From: Paraconiothyrium sp. Pb-2020
Lineage: Eukaryota > Ascomycota > Dothideomycetes > Pleosporales > Didymosphaeriaceae
Direction of reading: 5' to 3'
Length of the DNA stretch: 64,000 bases
Assembly (NCBI GenBank): GCA_022419385.1
Contig: JAJUBI010000004.1
Location: 1,652,047 to 1,716,046, forward strand
Shown: one piece after another, positions 44,756 to 56,120 of the stretch
How positions within the stretch are numbered: position 1 is the first letter of the stretch
Layout: every line of letters starts with the position of its first letter
Notes under the pieces: generated by a model
What the model saw: only the letters and a program-made list of their open reading frames with translations
Database searches by the model: none
What the model was told of the DNA's origin: nothing
Translations under genes and position numbers: made by a program

Positions 44756-45933
44756 CTAAACAAGATTGTTGCTGAGTGTGGCGGAGCTTGGAGGCAAGAC
44801 AGCCCTGAAGAAATCGCAAAGTGCCACAAATGCCTGGTCTGTAATCTGATAGTGGAAACAAAGACGGCCATGGATCGGCTCTCCCACTGTGATTGCGAAA
44901 CCACGAGCTACTGCGTTATAGTGCTCGACTGTCAAGCCGGACCCTGGAATATCAAGCCAGACCATGTTCGTCTCCGTTTGCATCGTCAGCTTTCCCCCGA
45001 GCTCCTGCCAAAGGACTGACGCACGTCGTGCCTTATCCTGTGCCAAGCTCATTCTACTGGGGACGCCGAGGAAGACGTCGTCGATAGCTACCTTCGCTGG
45101 GGCTGCGATCACGCCGGACGCGCGCACGCTGCCTCCCAGGTGCTTGCGCGCCCAGTCAGCGCGTTTGATGAAGGCGGCCGTTCCGGTGACTACGCTACCG
45201 ATGGGGGCGCCGAGGCCCTTGGTAAGGCACAGCTGGATGCTGTCGAAACACTCACCTATCTGGCGCAGCGTACAGGCACCGGCGGTCACGGCCTCCCAGA
45301 GGCGGGCGCCACCTAAGTGCATGTGTATCGGAGGATCCTGGGCACGTGCCCACTCTGAGATGGCACGGATGTCTTCTAATGGCATGATGGTGCCCGCGAG
45401 CGTATTCTCCAGGCTGATGACGCGGGTTGGGGCGTCGTAATAGCTCTCGGTTACGACGGCGTTTTTCCTGACGTCCTCTAACGTGAGGTGGTGACCGTTG
45501 GAGGGGACCACTCCCTTGATTAGGGCACCGCGGAGGCTTGAAGCACCACCGCTCTCCCAGTTGATGATATGTCCGCGATAATCAGCGAGTATGCCGTGAG
45601 GTGGAGCCTTGAGAGCAGATCGAAGGGCTACTTGCCCATGCTGCCGGTCATCACGAGGATGGCTGCCTCGTGGCCGATCAAGCCAGCCACGTAGTCCTGG
45701 AAAGACTTTGTTGTCTTGTCTTCCCCCATATCACCGTCTCCTAGGGACGCAGAGATTATGGCCTCCAGCATGGGCAGGGAAGGCTTGGTGAAGAAGTCCG
45801 AACGAAAGTCCTTGGCCGACTCGTTGCAGTGAGCCCATGCTGATTTGGCAATGGCCGTGGCATGGCCTTCTTGCTTGATCCGACGAATCGTCGAGCTAGT
45901 CATGGTCTGTGTGAAAGAAGCCGGAAAGAACAT
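44756..45933 (-). pseudogene. Threonine aldolase (PLP-dependent), broken by one frameshift
   Basis: The minus strand starts at ATG 45933 (or 45903) with DFRSDFFTKPSLPMLEAI and GDGDMGEDKTTKSFQDYVA, then LVMTGSMGK and a TAG at 45628. The remaining ~280 codons are in another frame, starting VALRSALKAPPHGILADYRG and reaching VGEPIHGRLCFHY and a normal end at 44756. The PLP lysine is present in LCLTKGLGAPIGS. L-threonine/allo-threonine aldolases split threonine into glycine and acetaldehyde. The break sits at AAGTA, where related enzymes have N/K-Q-V. A 4-bp deletion (AAGC) between overlapping direct repeats explains it exactly. Everything else is well conserved, so the lesion is recent, or it is an assembly error. 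Confidence 0.85.
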
Positions 45934-46001
45934 GATTTGTTAACGTATAGCTATGGTTGCGTAATGTCTTCAGGGGAGGTGATAATAAGATAGAAAGCAC
46001 T

Positions 46002-46160
46002 CTCTAAGGCGGCAGACTGTCTAGATTTCGTACAGAGAGTCAAGGATTAAGTGATATCACCGCATCAGCGCCTGATATGTAAGACGCTCTATGAGGCGGC
46101 CGACTGTCAAGGTCTTGTACAGAGCGGCAAGGGTCAAGTGATATCGCCGCATCGGCGCCT
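46002..46160. repeat. Tandem direct duplication of a ~73-bp unit
   Basis: Unit 1 at 46002-46072 and unit 2 at 46087-46160 share CTCTA..GAGGCGGC.GACTGTC, TACAGAG, AAGTGATATC.CCGCATC and GCGCCT. Most differences are C/T or A/G, with unit 1 the more AT-rich. Confidence 0.85.
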
Positions 46161-46561
46161 ACGGTGAGTTCTGCGCCCTCTACGAAGTTTCGGTGCCTAA
46201 AGTGCTAGATCTTCCTCAGGCGGCGTTGGCGCTTCTATTTGAATTATTATCTCGGCTTTTGGTTATGTTTCTTCGTTGATGTCGGTACCTGTTGAAGGCT
46301 TTCGAGGTCGTCTTGGATAATCGCATGCATAGATGACATCCGATATGGACCAGGTCCTTTGTCTGCCAGGGTTTCATCCTGCTCATTTCCTCACTATCTA
46401 ATCCACTTGTCGAGTTTTCCCATTCTGGTCCTCGTTGCATATCGATATGGTTGTGGATGGCGCTGCAGCGGCGAATTATACTACTACCTTCTGAGACGGG
46501 ACAGCGTTGGCAGCAGTTTGAGATTGGCATTGTGTCGCCTGCCGCATTTCCGCAAGTAGAG

Positions 46562-46945
46562 CACGCATGGGGTCCAACAATGGCGCAATGCAGGGGAGTG
46601 AGATCGACGCTAATTTGCAACTTTCTAGCCCGTTGACGCCATCGACACATCAGGAACTTAAGCGAAGATCCCAGCAAGCGCTGCTGTCAAGATCCAGGAT
46701 CGCTGGCATCAACGGATGTGCTAATTTAGCTCCCGGCATATACTGCATCGAGGTGGGTATCATGCTGCCTGCCTCTCGGACGTCGCTCGCCCGAACGAAG
46801 ACAAAGATAACGCGGGCAAAGGTTTGAACTCGTTAGCTACCGGGAATACCGCAAGTGGACCCCATGCGGGTTTTAGAAATGGCGTAATGCAGGGGACAAC
46901 AATCGAAATCGAATTGCAACTTTCTTGCACGTTGCCGCTATCGAC
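46562..46945. repeat. Pair of ~83-bp diverged direct repeats, 300 bp apart
   Basis: 46562-46644 and 46861-46945 share GCATG.GG, AATGGCG.AATGCAGGGGA, ATTGCAACTTTCT and TCGAC at corresponding places; about 70 percent identical by eye. The second copy is more AT-rich. Confidence 0.7.
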
Positions 46946-47072
46946 TTTCAATATCGCGGTCTGTGAAATCTTCTTTTGGGGCCGCAATATTCTATCGTAC
47001 TTCGTGTATGAAGTTATAATTGAAATTTTAAAAAGTTTGAGGATCCGAATTTGGCAATAATTTCGAGCACTC

Positions 47073-48595
47073 ATGTCTCCTTCAGCTGCTTATACCCCGC
47101 TCCCACAGCGTCCCACTACCGACCCAGCTGAACCAGCGCAAAGCATCCTCGAACCCCGCCGCATGATATCTTCCGACTCCGAAACGGCCTTGAATGGGCA
47201 CAGAGATCGTTCTTCTCCGTCTCCAAACCCTACGAAACAAGCAGCCGCTGTATTGCACCATTCAGAAGGTTCCAGAAGACTTTCGGTGAGCACGATGTCT
47301 TCTGTGGAACTTCATTACGCCAGAGACGTATCTTTATACCCAGTTTCTAGTTCGCCAAAGACTCTTAGGGATGCCTGGAAGAACCTCTGGAATAGAAATG
47401 AAGGGCTCTTCTTGGTTTTGTTCTCGCAACTATTTGGCGCATTGATGGATGCAACCACAAGGCTGCTGGAGGTAGAAGGAGATGGGATGCATCCATTGCA
47501 GATACTTTTTGCTAGAATGGGGCTCACAATGATATGCTGCTGCATCTGGATGTGGTGGAAAAGGGTGCCTGATTTTCCTTTGGGTGCGAAAGGGCCTAGA
47601 TGGCTACTTGATGGGCGTGGCATATGTGGCTTTTTGGAACTTATGGCTTGTACTGTGAGTAGACCCGTAAGGCGAAGAAAGGTGATAATGACTGGCCTAC
47701 AGATTCTCTACAGTACCTTCCAGTAGCAGATGCCGTAGTCATGACCTTCCTCGCTCCCTCAGTAGCATCATACGCCTGCTATCTCTTCCTTAAAGAGCCC
47801 TTCTCCCGCTTGGCTCAATACGCGTCCTTCGTCTCTTTACTAGGCGTTTTATTGATCGCACACCCGACAGCCATGTTCGCCACCACCACCTCCACCCAAT
47901 CTACATCCATTCCCAAGAACGGAACCTCGACTGCACCCGCCACATCTTTTCCAACCCCAACCCCCGCCCAACGCCTCTCAGGCGTTGGGCTAGCAATGAT
48001 TGGTGTCCTTGGCTCTGCCGCAGTCTTCACCATAATCCGGTGGATAGGCCCACGCGCGCACCCGCTCATAAGCGTGAACTACTTCGCCGTCTGGTCCACG
48101 CTGGTCTCCACGGTGTCTCTGACGCTTCCCATCCCCTCCTCGCCCTCCTTCGCCGCCCCGATCAATTTCCGCCAGTGGTACTTGCTAATCTCGCTCGGCA
48201 TCTGCGGCTTCTTCACGCAGTTCTTACTCACAAGTGGACTTGCGACTGGCGGAAGGAAAAATGGTGCTAAGGCGACGAACATGGTTTATACTAATGTGCT
48301 GTGGGCGCTTATTCTTGATAAGTTGGTCTTCGGAGTGAACCCAGGGTGGTGGAGCTTGTGTGGGGGCGGGCTTATTTTGGGCAGTGTGATTGTGGTTGCG
48401 ATGGAAAAGCAACAGGGTGGAAGGGTTGGGACCGGCGAAAGTGGTGGGGTGGAGCACAATGAAGAAGGGATGGCAATGGTGATAACAAGGCGCAGGAGTC
48501 GTGGGAATGGGGTTGATACAGATGATGAAGAGACTGCCTCCTACAGGGAAGATGTTCCTCTGGTCGCTGAACCGGATTATCCTGATAGGATCTGA
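47073..48595 (+). CDS. EamA/DMT-superfamily membrane transporter
   Basis: Two exons 47073-47649 and 47703-48595 (1470 nt, 489 aa). A hydrophilic Ser/Pro N-terminus of ~100 residues precedes about ten TM segments in two halves, as in EamA (DUF6) transporters: LFLVLFSQLFGALMDATTRL, MGLTMICCCIWMWW, VVMTFLAPSVASYACYLFL (the conserved region after helix 3), and in the second half LAMIGVLGSAAVFTIIRWIG and LISLGICGFFTQFLLTSGLA. The intron uses a GTACTG donor, chosen because it produces YSLQYLPVADAVVMT, the expected sequence; the nearby GTGAGT would break the frame. The C-tail is acidic and cytosolic. Substrate unknown (nucleotide-sugar or metabolite type). It looks intact, unlike most neighbours. 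Confidence 0.87.
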
Positions 48596-48811
48596 AGGAA
48601 AGAGCCTGCGACAAGGTATACTGCTCGCGATCCTGGCATATTTTTGGATGAATGCGAGAATATATCGCACTTACCATAGTGATTGGAGATATGTGTGCAG
48701 GTAGATGAAGAATATGTAGATAGAGTAGAGAGCATATGGTGATATGAGGGTAATCGCAGCCTCTGTAGTTCGCTCATCTCCACCTATAGGATGACCAGTT
48801 TATGACTGTGT

Positions 48812-50307
48812 TCATTTCACTCCGTCATGCTCTTTCTCGTAGTCAAGCTGGGTAGGAAATCGTTTTGTCGTAGGTATGTCTATGTACAGCTGTTTAGGGA
48901 GTCTTGTGCTTGCAGGAATGTCGGTGTAGAGATCGGGAAATTGTTGAAAGAAGTCAGGGCACATGGTCCAAGCATTCAGATCATCCATGCGAGTCTTGAA
49001 TTCGATCGAGATGCTCAGGTCGCCTGTTTCGAGGCTGCGTTTGTAACAGTCCCGAGATTCATGGGCCAAGTAATGAATAGATTGGCAGTGAAGTATTTCC
49101 AAAAGCTGTTGGAGCAATACCGGTGCTGAGAGAAGACGAAGCGCTCGCGGAGGCCTGGCCTCATGTGAAAATTAGAGCTAAGCGTACATTTGTCGTAATT
49201 TGCTTACCAAACGAAGACATTGATGGCATACCAGTGCGTAATTGCTGTCTGACAGGGTCTTAAATATAATCAGGACTTGAGTTCATTCATCGTAGCATCG
49301 GTAGTGGAAAGATGTGAATTACCTTCCCTGCATCCATCACAGCAATCTAGACCACCGCCCAGGAATTGCATCAGCGTAGCACCTGAGCATTAGGTGCATG
49401 GATGACAATACTGCAAGGCGTTCTGTGTCGGCGCAACGGCTGAATTGTAATTCGTCTATGCGCCGAAGCTTTTTTCAGATAGGTGGTAGCTGCATGAGCC
49501 GTTCGACCGCATTCCATCCCTCAAGAATGACGCGAACAGTAATGTTTTCGCCCATGATGTCTTCGTAGTGCAGTACGGTCGCTGAGAGGTCGTGCGGCTC
49601 ACTCAAGATTGCATTTGCCGCACGCCAGATATTTCCATGGCCCCGCTGGCCGGCGTAATAAGGGAATGTGGCGAGCATTCACATGGAGTTTCGGAGTGTG
49701 GTAAAATCGAGTCTGGGGTTTGAAAGTCCATCAATGGTGAGTCTAGAATCGCCACAGGCCAGATGCCTGCGGATGCAGACGAAGGTCCATCGATTCGCAG
49801 GCCTAAAGAATACTCTCCATGTGTATCGGTTGTGTCAACGCTGACCTCGTAAGGGTCGCTGCGATGGGAGCTCGGGTCGTCTACCAAACCCAACGTGTTC
49901 GAAACCAGAGCGGATATTTCGGGCCATCCGTTAGGCGGAACCTGAAAGTGTGTGTGCTGGCCGTCTGGGCTACGGGATGTAATGACGATACCATGGTCTT
50001 GGGCACCCTCACTGTTCTTACAGTCGACCTGCTCTGTCTACTTTTGTATCGCAGCTTCAACGTTCGAGAGGGCAGCTGCTAGGTTGTCGCGCTCTCTAGT
50101 AATGAAATCTAGCTGTTCTGTCAAACTAGCGCTGCGGCAATCACATCCGTGGCCGCGGAGAGCGGCGACGGTAGCCTCAAGCTGGGCGATGCGGTTTTTG
50201 GTACGCTCGCGGGCGACTCGCTGGGCCCGGCGGTCGAGTACTCTTTTCCTTTCACGGCGAACATCGTCCGAAGTGGTGGAGTGTGGCGCATGTATGACAG
50301 CTTCCAT
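48812..50307 (-). pseudogene. bZIP-DUF3425 transcription factor pseudogene
   Basis: The minus strand begins at ATG 50307 with a bZIP basic region (ERKRVLDRRAQRVARERTKN) followed by a leucine-zipper-like helix. TAG follows AAIQK, but the frame then continues. A frame change near 49650 leads to the DUF3425 region (WRAANAILSEPHDLSATVLH, VRVILEGWNAVERLMQLPPI), next a TGA where a Trp codon is expected, then KKLRRIDELQFSRC, another TGA, and two small exon remnants (PCQTAITHWYAINVFVW and PGLRERFVFSQHRYCSN). A frameshift then leads to a last open segment (HESRDCYKRSLETGDLS, WTMCPDFFQQFPDLYTDIPA). The order and content of the whole DUF3425 domain are recognisable, yet at least three stops and two frame changes block it. 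Clear pseudogene. Confidence 0.85.
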
Positions 50308-50657
50308 GCCTACAGTGCATTGGTTCTCACAGACGTATTTTGTTGTGATGGTGGGCGTTCAAATTTTGGGAAGGCACGGGTCCACATGACATGGAAGGCT
50401 CCAGGGCTCGCTTACAATCGGAGAGCGCTTGCTTGCTTAAGTCGAGATAAGACAATTGCCAGTCTTGCGGGGACCCCGCAATTCGCATAGATCCCGAAAA
50501 ATCTCATCCGCACAAAAGGAACAAATCAGTCCCGATCACTCGGTCACACTGTGTAAAACTTCCTGGTTGTATATGCATAACGCGTTTCAATTGACACGGC
50601 TATTACCGCGCTCGTAATCTGCGTTCTATTGGCCAGGCCTAACTATCTAAATATCCT
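50308..50657. other. Spacer between the bZIP and MFS pseudogenes
   Basis: About 350 bp. Upstream of the bZIP start and just beyond the MFS stop; nothing else recognised. Confidence 0.5.
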
Positions 50658-52440
50658 TCAAAGTGTATACATCCAACTCTCAATGCCTTCATTTTGCCTC
50701 TTCCCGGCCTTTGCTGCCTTGTTGCACCTCCATAAATGTATGTCCAGGACTATAATCGTGATGATGCTGGCGATGGAAATGCCCAGAGTAGTGAAGACCC
50801 CCGTCTAGCAACATGTTAGTCTTGGTGGCTATCTTGGATATACTCATCTCCCATTCACCTTGTACGTTGGGCGTTCACTTGCGATGAACGCAACACCGGG
50901 AATGATACCGCCCAGCCCCCCACCAATGAGACACGTCGCACTCGCTATAGCGCATTTGGATTGTTGCGTGATGTTGTTGGCTTGGAAGGTGAGCACGTCC
51001 GGCACGCAGAATTGGAGGGTCCCAATGCCTAATTAACCGCACCATCAGCAATCGGCCACGTGCAACGGAATGACTTTCCTACCAAGATATGCGCCGAAAT
51101 ACCTGGACCCATTATTTTTGCCATATACCGTGATAAGCATGCCCACCGCCGTCAAGATCTGGTGGACCGCAATTATTGGTCCTCGAATCTTGTACCTATC
51201 GCCAATCCAACCAGATGCAAATGCGACAATGGCGGCAAACGCGTACGGCGGCGCCGTCAGCAGTTGACTTCTAGTAACGCTGAAGTCCATTCCCTCCCGC
51301 AATATAATAGGTAAGCAATACGAATATGCATAGCACGGCCAAGTAGAGCACATGAGGTTAGATGCCCAGACATACAGACGCCAGTGCTTCAGGTGGTGGC
51401 AGATGACGGCTAGCGAAACCTTGTCCTCTTCTCCATCTCGGCGGTCATCGTTGAGCCGGTCAATGATGAATCTCTGCTCTTCGGGTTTGAGGAACTTGCC
51501 GGCTCTTGTGGGAAATTCGATGATGAGGAACCAGCCGATGATACATACGCCAACTGTGATGGCGCCCTCAATGATGAAGATCTCCAGCTTCTATGAGTCG
51601 AAAGAAACAATTGTCCTGACAATACACGTACAACTCCAACCATTCAGTGCGTGTGTTCCAGCGAGCAGGGCCAAGGCATAGGCTAGAATGGCTGAGAACC
51701 CACTCGCCAGAACCGAAAGGATCCAGAACAGAGATAGGCGTTTTCCTATTTCGTATTTGTGTACCAGCAGGTGATGAGATAGGTGCAGCCTACGAGGCAA
51801 AATTAGTGACGTGACAGACATATCATCAACTATATAACACACCCGGAAGAAATCCTGCCTCTGTCGCATCAAGGAGAACTCTGCATAACGCAAGTGTTCC
51901 CCAGTGTTTCACAAAGCCGGAACCTATGAGTACAATTCCAAAGCTTACACCGAGGAAAGCAAGCCAATTCGCTGGTCCGACCTTGGGCAACACTAGGTTC
52001 TGTTGTTCGATTAATCACCAGTATTCAAGCGTTAGTACTAGTGGAGCATACACTGGGGATCTCGAACAGGCTGCATTTTGATTAGGGTAATTATTAACAG
52101 GAGCAGGGGGCAGGACCTACATGTACGCGACAAGAAAGATCAAGACAATGATGGTATATCGACTGCCGATTGCGAGTCCAAGATCGGTTTGCATCCCAGC
52201 AACGAGGGCAAGACCTGGTTGGTTCGATCGATCAACGAAATCGAGTACATCAGCCCCAGAATGGGAAGCATTCGAATGTCAATTTTGCGGCTACAAAATC
52301 AGCTGCTGCGGCTTTTACCAACATCAAGAGGAACAGGAAGCTAGGATGCCTCACATGAGCCGCTTTTGTTCTAGTGGTGACAGCAGATTCGCCACACCAT
52401 GATTCTCCTCATCACCAGCGCTTTCGAGTTGTATCGCCAT
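50658..52440 (-). pseudogene. MFS transporter (anion:cation symporter type) with frameshifts
   Basis: Minus strand, ATG 52440 to TGA 50658. It is recognisable end to end. First intron GTGAGG...GTAG gives RLIRKIDIRMLPILGLMYS; then SLIDRTN and, out of frame, GLALVAGMQTDLGLAIGSRY; two introns; IPSNLVLPKVGPANWLAF; VLLGATEAGFLP; CTYLITCWYT and, out of frame again, YEIGKRLSLFWILSVLASGF; IFIIEGAITVGVCIIGW; YAYSYCLPIILREGMDFS; GIGTLQFCVPDVLTFQANNI-type helix 11; and a tail WMYTL. This matches the Dal5/Tna1-like ACS family (vitamin or organic-anion/H+ symport). Two one-base deletions, after SLIDRTN and after CWYT, and an unresolved join near ALNGW remove function. It sits next to broken bZIP and Zn2Cys6 genes. 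Confidence 0.8.
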
Positions 52441-53384
52441 AGTGGCCTTTTCCAAGTCGCTGCCCGGAGCAACCGCCATAGGGACGGTTTGGCAAGATCA
52501 AGATTCAATGACTTTGAGGAGATTTGAAAATGAATTTCGACCCACGAATCTAGCTATGGTCACTCATCCAGAAGCAGGGGTGACGATAATCACTGTTCAT
52601 ATGCTCGATGCCTGTAGTTTGTGTTAACCCCCTGTGGGGACGGCTTCCTTGGCGATTTCTCCTGGGCAAGCCTTCCGAACAGGCTCGGACAGACTGACTC
52701 GAACTGGATGAGGAGTCCCTTCTCAGGCTCCGACTCAGCAATTATCGCTCACAGTCCGAAAGAAATCGTCATATACTGCGCCGCAGGCATGAGCTCGTAT
52801 GCTGTTTTTTGACATATGTACTAACGCGATCTAGGCTCTTCGCCTGCGTGGTTTTATCACGGAGTCATCATCACAAGGGAAGGAGGTTCCCCAGCTAAGA
52901 CCGCGTACATGCTCAAGACACACAATGAGTGAGGCGCTACGACCAGTTGACGCATGCATCATCGCACTTGAACAGCATTGCAGCTCCTAGGTAAGAGGGC
53001 CACCTTCCTGCGCTTCCGAGAAATGGCGTTAGTCTGCTGTGGGTTCTTCGGCATCGCTGAATCGTGCGAGTCAGTCGGTAGTAGAGCGAATCACATCGAA
53101 TCGGACAACTTCAGCTCCAACGCTTTTAGGTTAGCTCTGACTCAAGGCTCTAGGTTGCAAGTCTACCGAGTCACGGATGTGGAGACCATTTCTTCACTCT
53201 TGTTGAGCAGTGGTGCAAGTCCACAAGGCACTAGGAGATGTTTCCCGCCATGCCACCTTCTCAATCATCTGCTTTCCCGCGAAGACCTCGGGCTTGATGA
53301 GTTTGAGAGCGTAGTTTCACCTCATGGCTCTCCCATTCTTATAGAATCACAGGATGTGACCGACAGGATGTAACCGACGTTTTG
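52441..53384. other. Upstream region of MFS pseudogene and possible 5' part of the Zn2Cys6 relic
   Basis: A plus-strand frame at 52978-53373 (VCCGFFGIAESCESVGS..., LLNHLLSREDLGLDEFESVV) runs toward the regulator relic and could be its linker. No zinc cluster is visible. Confidence 0.4.
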
Positions 53385-54010
53385 TTCAATGCAGAAACGT
53401 CGGAGTGGTCCAAATTACCCTCTACTCTCTTGTCGGGCCGCTCAAATGCCGACCTAATGCTACCCATGCCTTTGAGGGACAAATTTATCCAACTCTATTG
53501 TCACCATGTCCACCATTTGTGCCCTGTCGTTGACCAGCACTATTTCGAATAAATCTACCGCTGCTACAATTTCTCTGCCTTTCTTCAACGATCTCCAATG
53601 CTCTACTTCAATCGATGATCTTCGCCGCTATGGAGTCAATCGCTTTTTTGCAGGGACCGTTTCCTTCAGCTGACAAGGACTTTGGGTGCGAGGTACGTAG
53701 ATGAGGGCGAGCTGACGGCTCACACAACATTTGCATCCATCAGTCATGCGCAATCTCTCTACCACAACATTGCGAAGGTTCGCTATACACCATGACCTCC
53801 TTGACATACTGCTTAGGATGCCCAAAAAAACGCTTATCGACAAGTACACCTTCAGAATAGTAGCGACTCAGCGGGGCCCGACCATGCCAGGATATGTTTG
53901 CTTCTTTCATACTGGTCTCCACCACGTGGTGCATTGACACCAAACAGTTGTTGCTGGATCGATCGCGCAATCCATCATACCAAGTCTGCTCTCTTGACGG
54001 CATCATCATA
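53385..54010 (+). pseudogene. Relic of a fungal-specific (Zn2Cys6-type) transcription factor middle domain
   Basis: Reading the plus strand from 53385: LFNAETSEWSKLPSTLL, then LRDKFIQLYCHHVHHLCPVV and DQHYFE followed by TAA. This resembles the start of the fungal_trans domain (xxxYFxxVHPxxPVxDxxxF). After frame changes come SLYHNIAKVRY and ICLLLSYWSPPRGALTPNSC with CWIDRAIHHTKSALL, resembling the LLLSYW...W...A...AxxxGL block. Several stops interrupt it and no zinc cluster is present. The motif order supports a decayed regulator; the exact family is uncertain. Confidence 0.6.
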
Positions 54011-54224
54011 TAAGTAAACGCCTAATTTTTAATATGCCTTACCGGATCACGTGGACCATCCAATCACGATGGAGGAGAAAATGCACTGACCATGATTAAT
54101 AACCACTTCTAGCTGTGCCGCTAGTCGGAGTAATATCTTGTGACACAGAAGAAGTTCGCCATTCGGATCTGCGCCCAATTGGACCCATGCTCGGCAAGGC
54201 GTCCATCAACGTCACCGTGAAGCT

Positions 54225-55541
54225 GTGCCGCATTTCAATGTCAGCTTATTAAAAACAGCAGAACCCGCCAGACACCCACAAGAGTTGTCGAGCTCCAAAT
54301 TCAACACTCGTCTTTTTCATCGATCCGGGAGGCTTCGCATAAAGCGTTCCTCAGTCGCAAGAATGCAAATACAGCTCCCGTACGACGCTGCATATGCTCG
54401 AAAACAACGTCGAGCACACCGACGACTCGCTAAATCCAGTCTCAAAGTACTCCGCAGTGTCTGGGCTCCTTTTGCGCGATTATACCATCGCGCGAGGTAT
54501 CCCCCATACAAACCGCTGAAGTTGCGCAGTCGCAGACGATGTTCCCAATCACAAAGCAGACTACTGATGTTGCCTCCTGAGATCCGGTTCATCATCTGGG
54601 ACTATGTAATGGCTAGTGGTCCCATAGCATTATATCGAGCGCGAGACAGGATCACGTATGACTTAATGCCGGATGATAGCCCACAGAGCGTGATAAATAT
54701 CACGCCACAGACAGTTCGAGAGGCGGTCGAGGGCAGGACAAGTTTCAAGGCAAGTAAGATGCATAAACCATCTTTTCTGCCTATGCTTCAGACATGCCAG
54801 ATGATGTAAGTCGACTCGATGAAGTCGCTTGACGATGCACGCTGACTAAACACATCACGTAGATATCTCGAGACTTTACAATCTCTGTATCAGGCAAATA
54901 CTTTCGTTTCCCTGGATAATACGACGCCTATCGACTTTTGCAATTCCGCTCTTCCTGCACACCTGTCGCTCATAAAGTCTCTGCATATCCACTTCCAATT
55001 CTGCGAACTCTACGAAGGGATTTCCCCCATGTTTCGGGGGGATCCAGACCCATATAACGTAGAAACACTTTCGCTAGTATGCAGACACGTCAGCCAATCC
55101 ATGCCTAACTTGCGAACACTCTCCATTTTCCTGCAAGGACCATTAGTGCAGCCTGAAACGTACGAGCAAATCTCGTGGTCTTTGAAGCGCATGCAGGGTG
55201 AGCTCAAAGGCTTGAATTTGATGGCTGTCAGATTTCCACAACTTAGCCTTGATCCCTTGCTTCTGACTCGGCCGGCCCGAGATCGTGAATACCGTAGGTT
55301 CGTAACAGATGTAGAGCTAGTCGCCATGCAAGATCATTTTCATGTCTTGCAACCACCTATTGGAAATGGTCAGCAACAATGGGAGGTAGCAGACTTCGAC
55401 ACCAGGAATAAGAAAGGTTGGAGGTTGGGTACTATGTATAAGATTGGTAATCTCGGATTGGACACCCTCAAAATGAGGAACTATACCATTTTCACGGAAG
55501 CGGAAGATGTCGGTGGCGATATACAGCGAGGTGAGCCATAG
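54225..55541 (+). CDS. DUF7730-like (F-box-resembling) fungal protein
   Basis: Two exons 54225-54805 and 54863-55541, joined by a 57-bp intron (GTAAGT donor, GTAG acceptor), 1260 nt (419 aa). A very basic N-terminus (RSRRRCSQSQSR) precedes LLMLPPEIRFIIWDYVMAS, the F-box-like start of a domain common in expanded families of ascomycetes, then LPMLQTCQMIYLETLQSLYQANTF, where the splice restores the conserved QTCxxxYxE...LY..NTF pattern. The rest (LSLIKSLHIHFQF, MPNLRTLSIFLQG) fits the same family. A nearer ATG at 54363 (MQIQLPYDAAY) is also possible. A GTGAGC site near the stop could lead into another exon (55604 onward, ending 55822). Function unknown. Confidence 0.75.
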
Positions 55542-55787
55542 ACGGTTTACGTGTTCAATTTGACTGGGTACTGAAACGTAATGACAACATAGTGCAGTGC
55601 ATGTGTATCCTCCCGCTACTGACATACCGAAAATCCAGTCATGCCACTGTGGCCTTGCTGATGGGTTATTGTATTTCTAAAACTGAACTTCGTCATACAA
55701 GGATTTGGGGCGTTGTCAAGTTTCAGTCAGAAACAAGATGTTCGCCCTCAAGCAAGATCAGTCTTGATACAGCAGACTTCATGCCAC

Positions 55788-55862
55788 GGTGGAACACCTC
55801 CATGCGTCAGAACAGCCCGTGACCGATCGACGCGCACGGAGGACGCACGGAGGTGTTTCACC
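55788..55862. repeat. Imperfect inverted repeat, 21-bp arms, 33-bp loop
   Basis: 55788-55808 (GGTGGAACACCTCCATGCGTC) and the reverse complement of 55842-55862 agree at 19 of 21 positions. This could fold into a hairpin or be paired ends of a small mobile element. No target-site duplication was established. Confidence 0.85.
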
Positions 55863-56120
55863 TTGGCGTGAAGTATGCTGTAGGGGTCTCTAGCGCTCCC
55901 TCGTGTAGGGGGTTTGACCTATCAATCAATGGAGGTGTGTCTTTAAACCCCCCGTAAATGGCCTTAATCGAACTATCTTGTAGATTTCCGATTGCTAAAA
56001 GGTTGGAAAGAGCACTCAAAAGGTCCGTGAAGGGTGGTGTACCTACTCAAAGCTGAAGAAGAGGCACTAGAAACCCATACTGTGGAGAGGAATGTGTAAG
56101 GGAAGCTAGTCCCGTGGCTT

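Larger units (their letters stand above)
45934..47072. other. Intergenic with two pairs of direct repeats
   Basis: No gene recognised. Two separate direct duplications (46002-46160 and 46562/46861) account for much of this stretch; they are listed separately. Confidence 0.55.

Noticed and set aside
52978..53373. Independent 131-aa secreted or regulatory protein
   Set aside because: No domain or signal; it runs into the transcription-factor relic and is better read as part of it.
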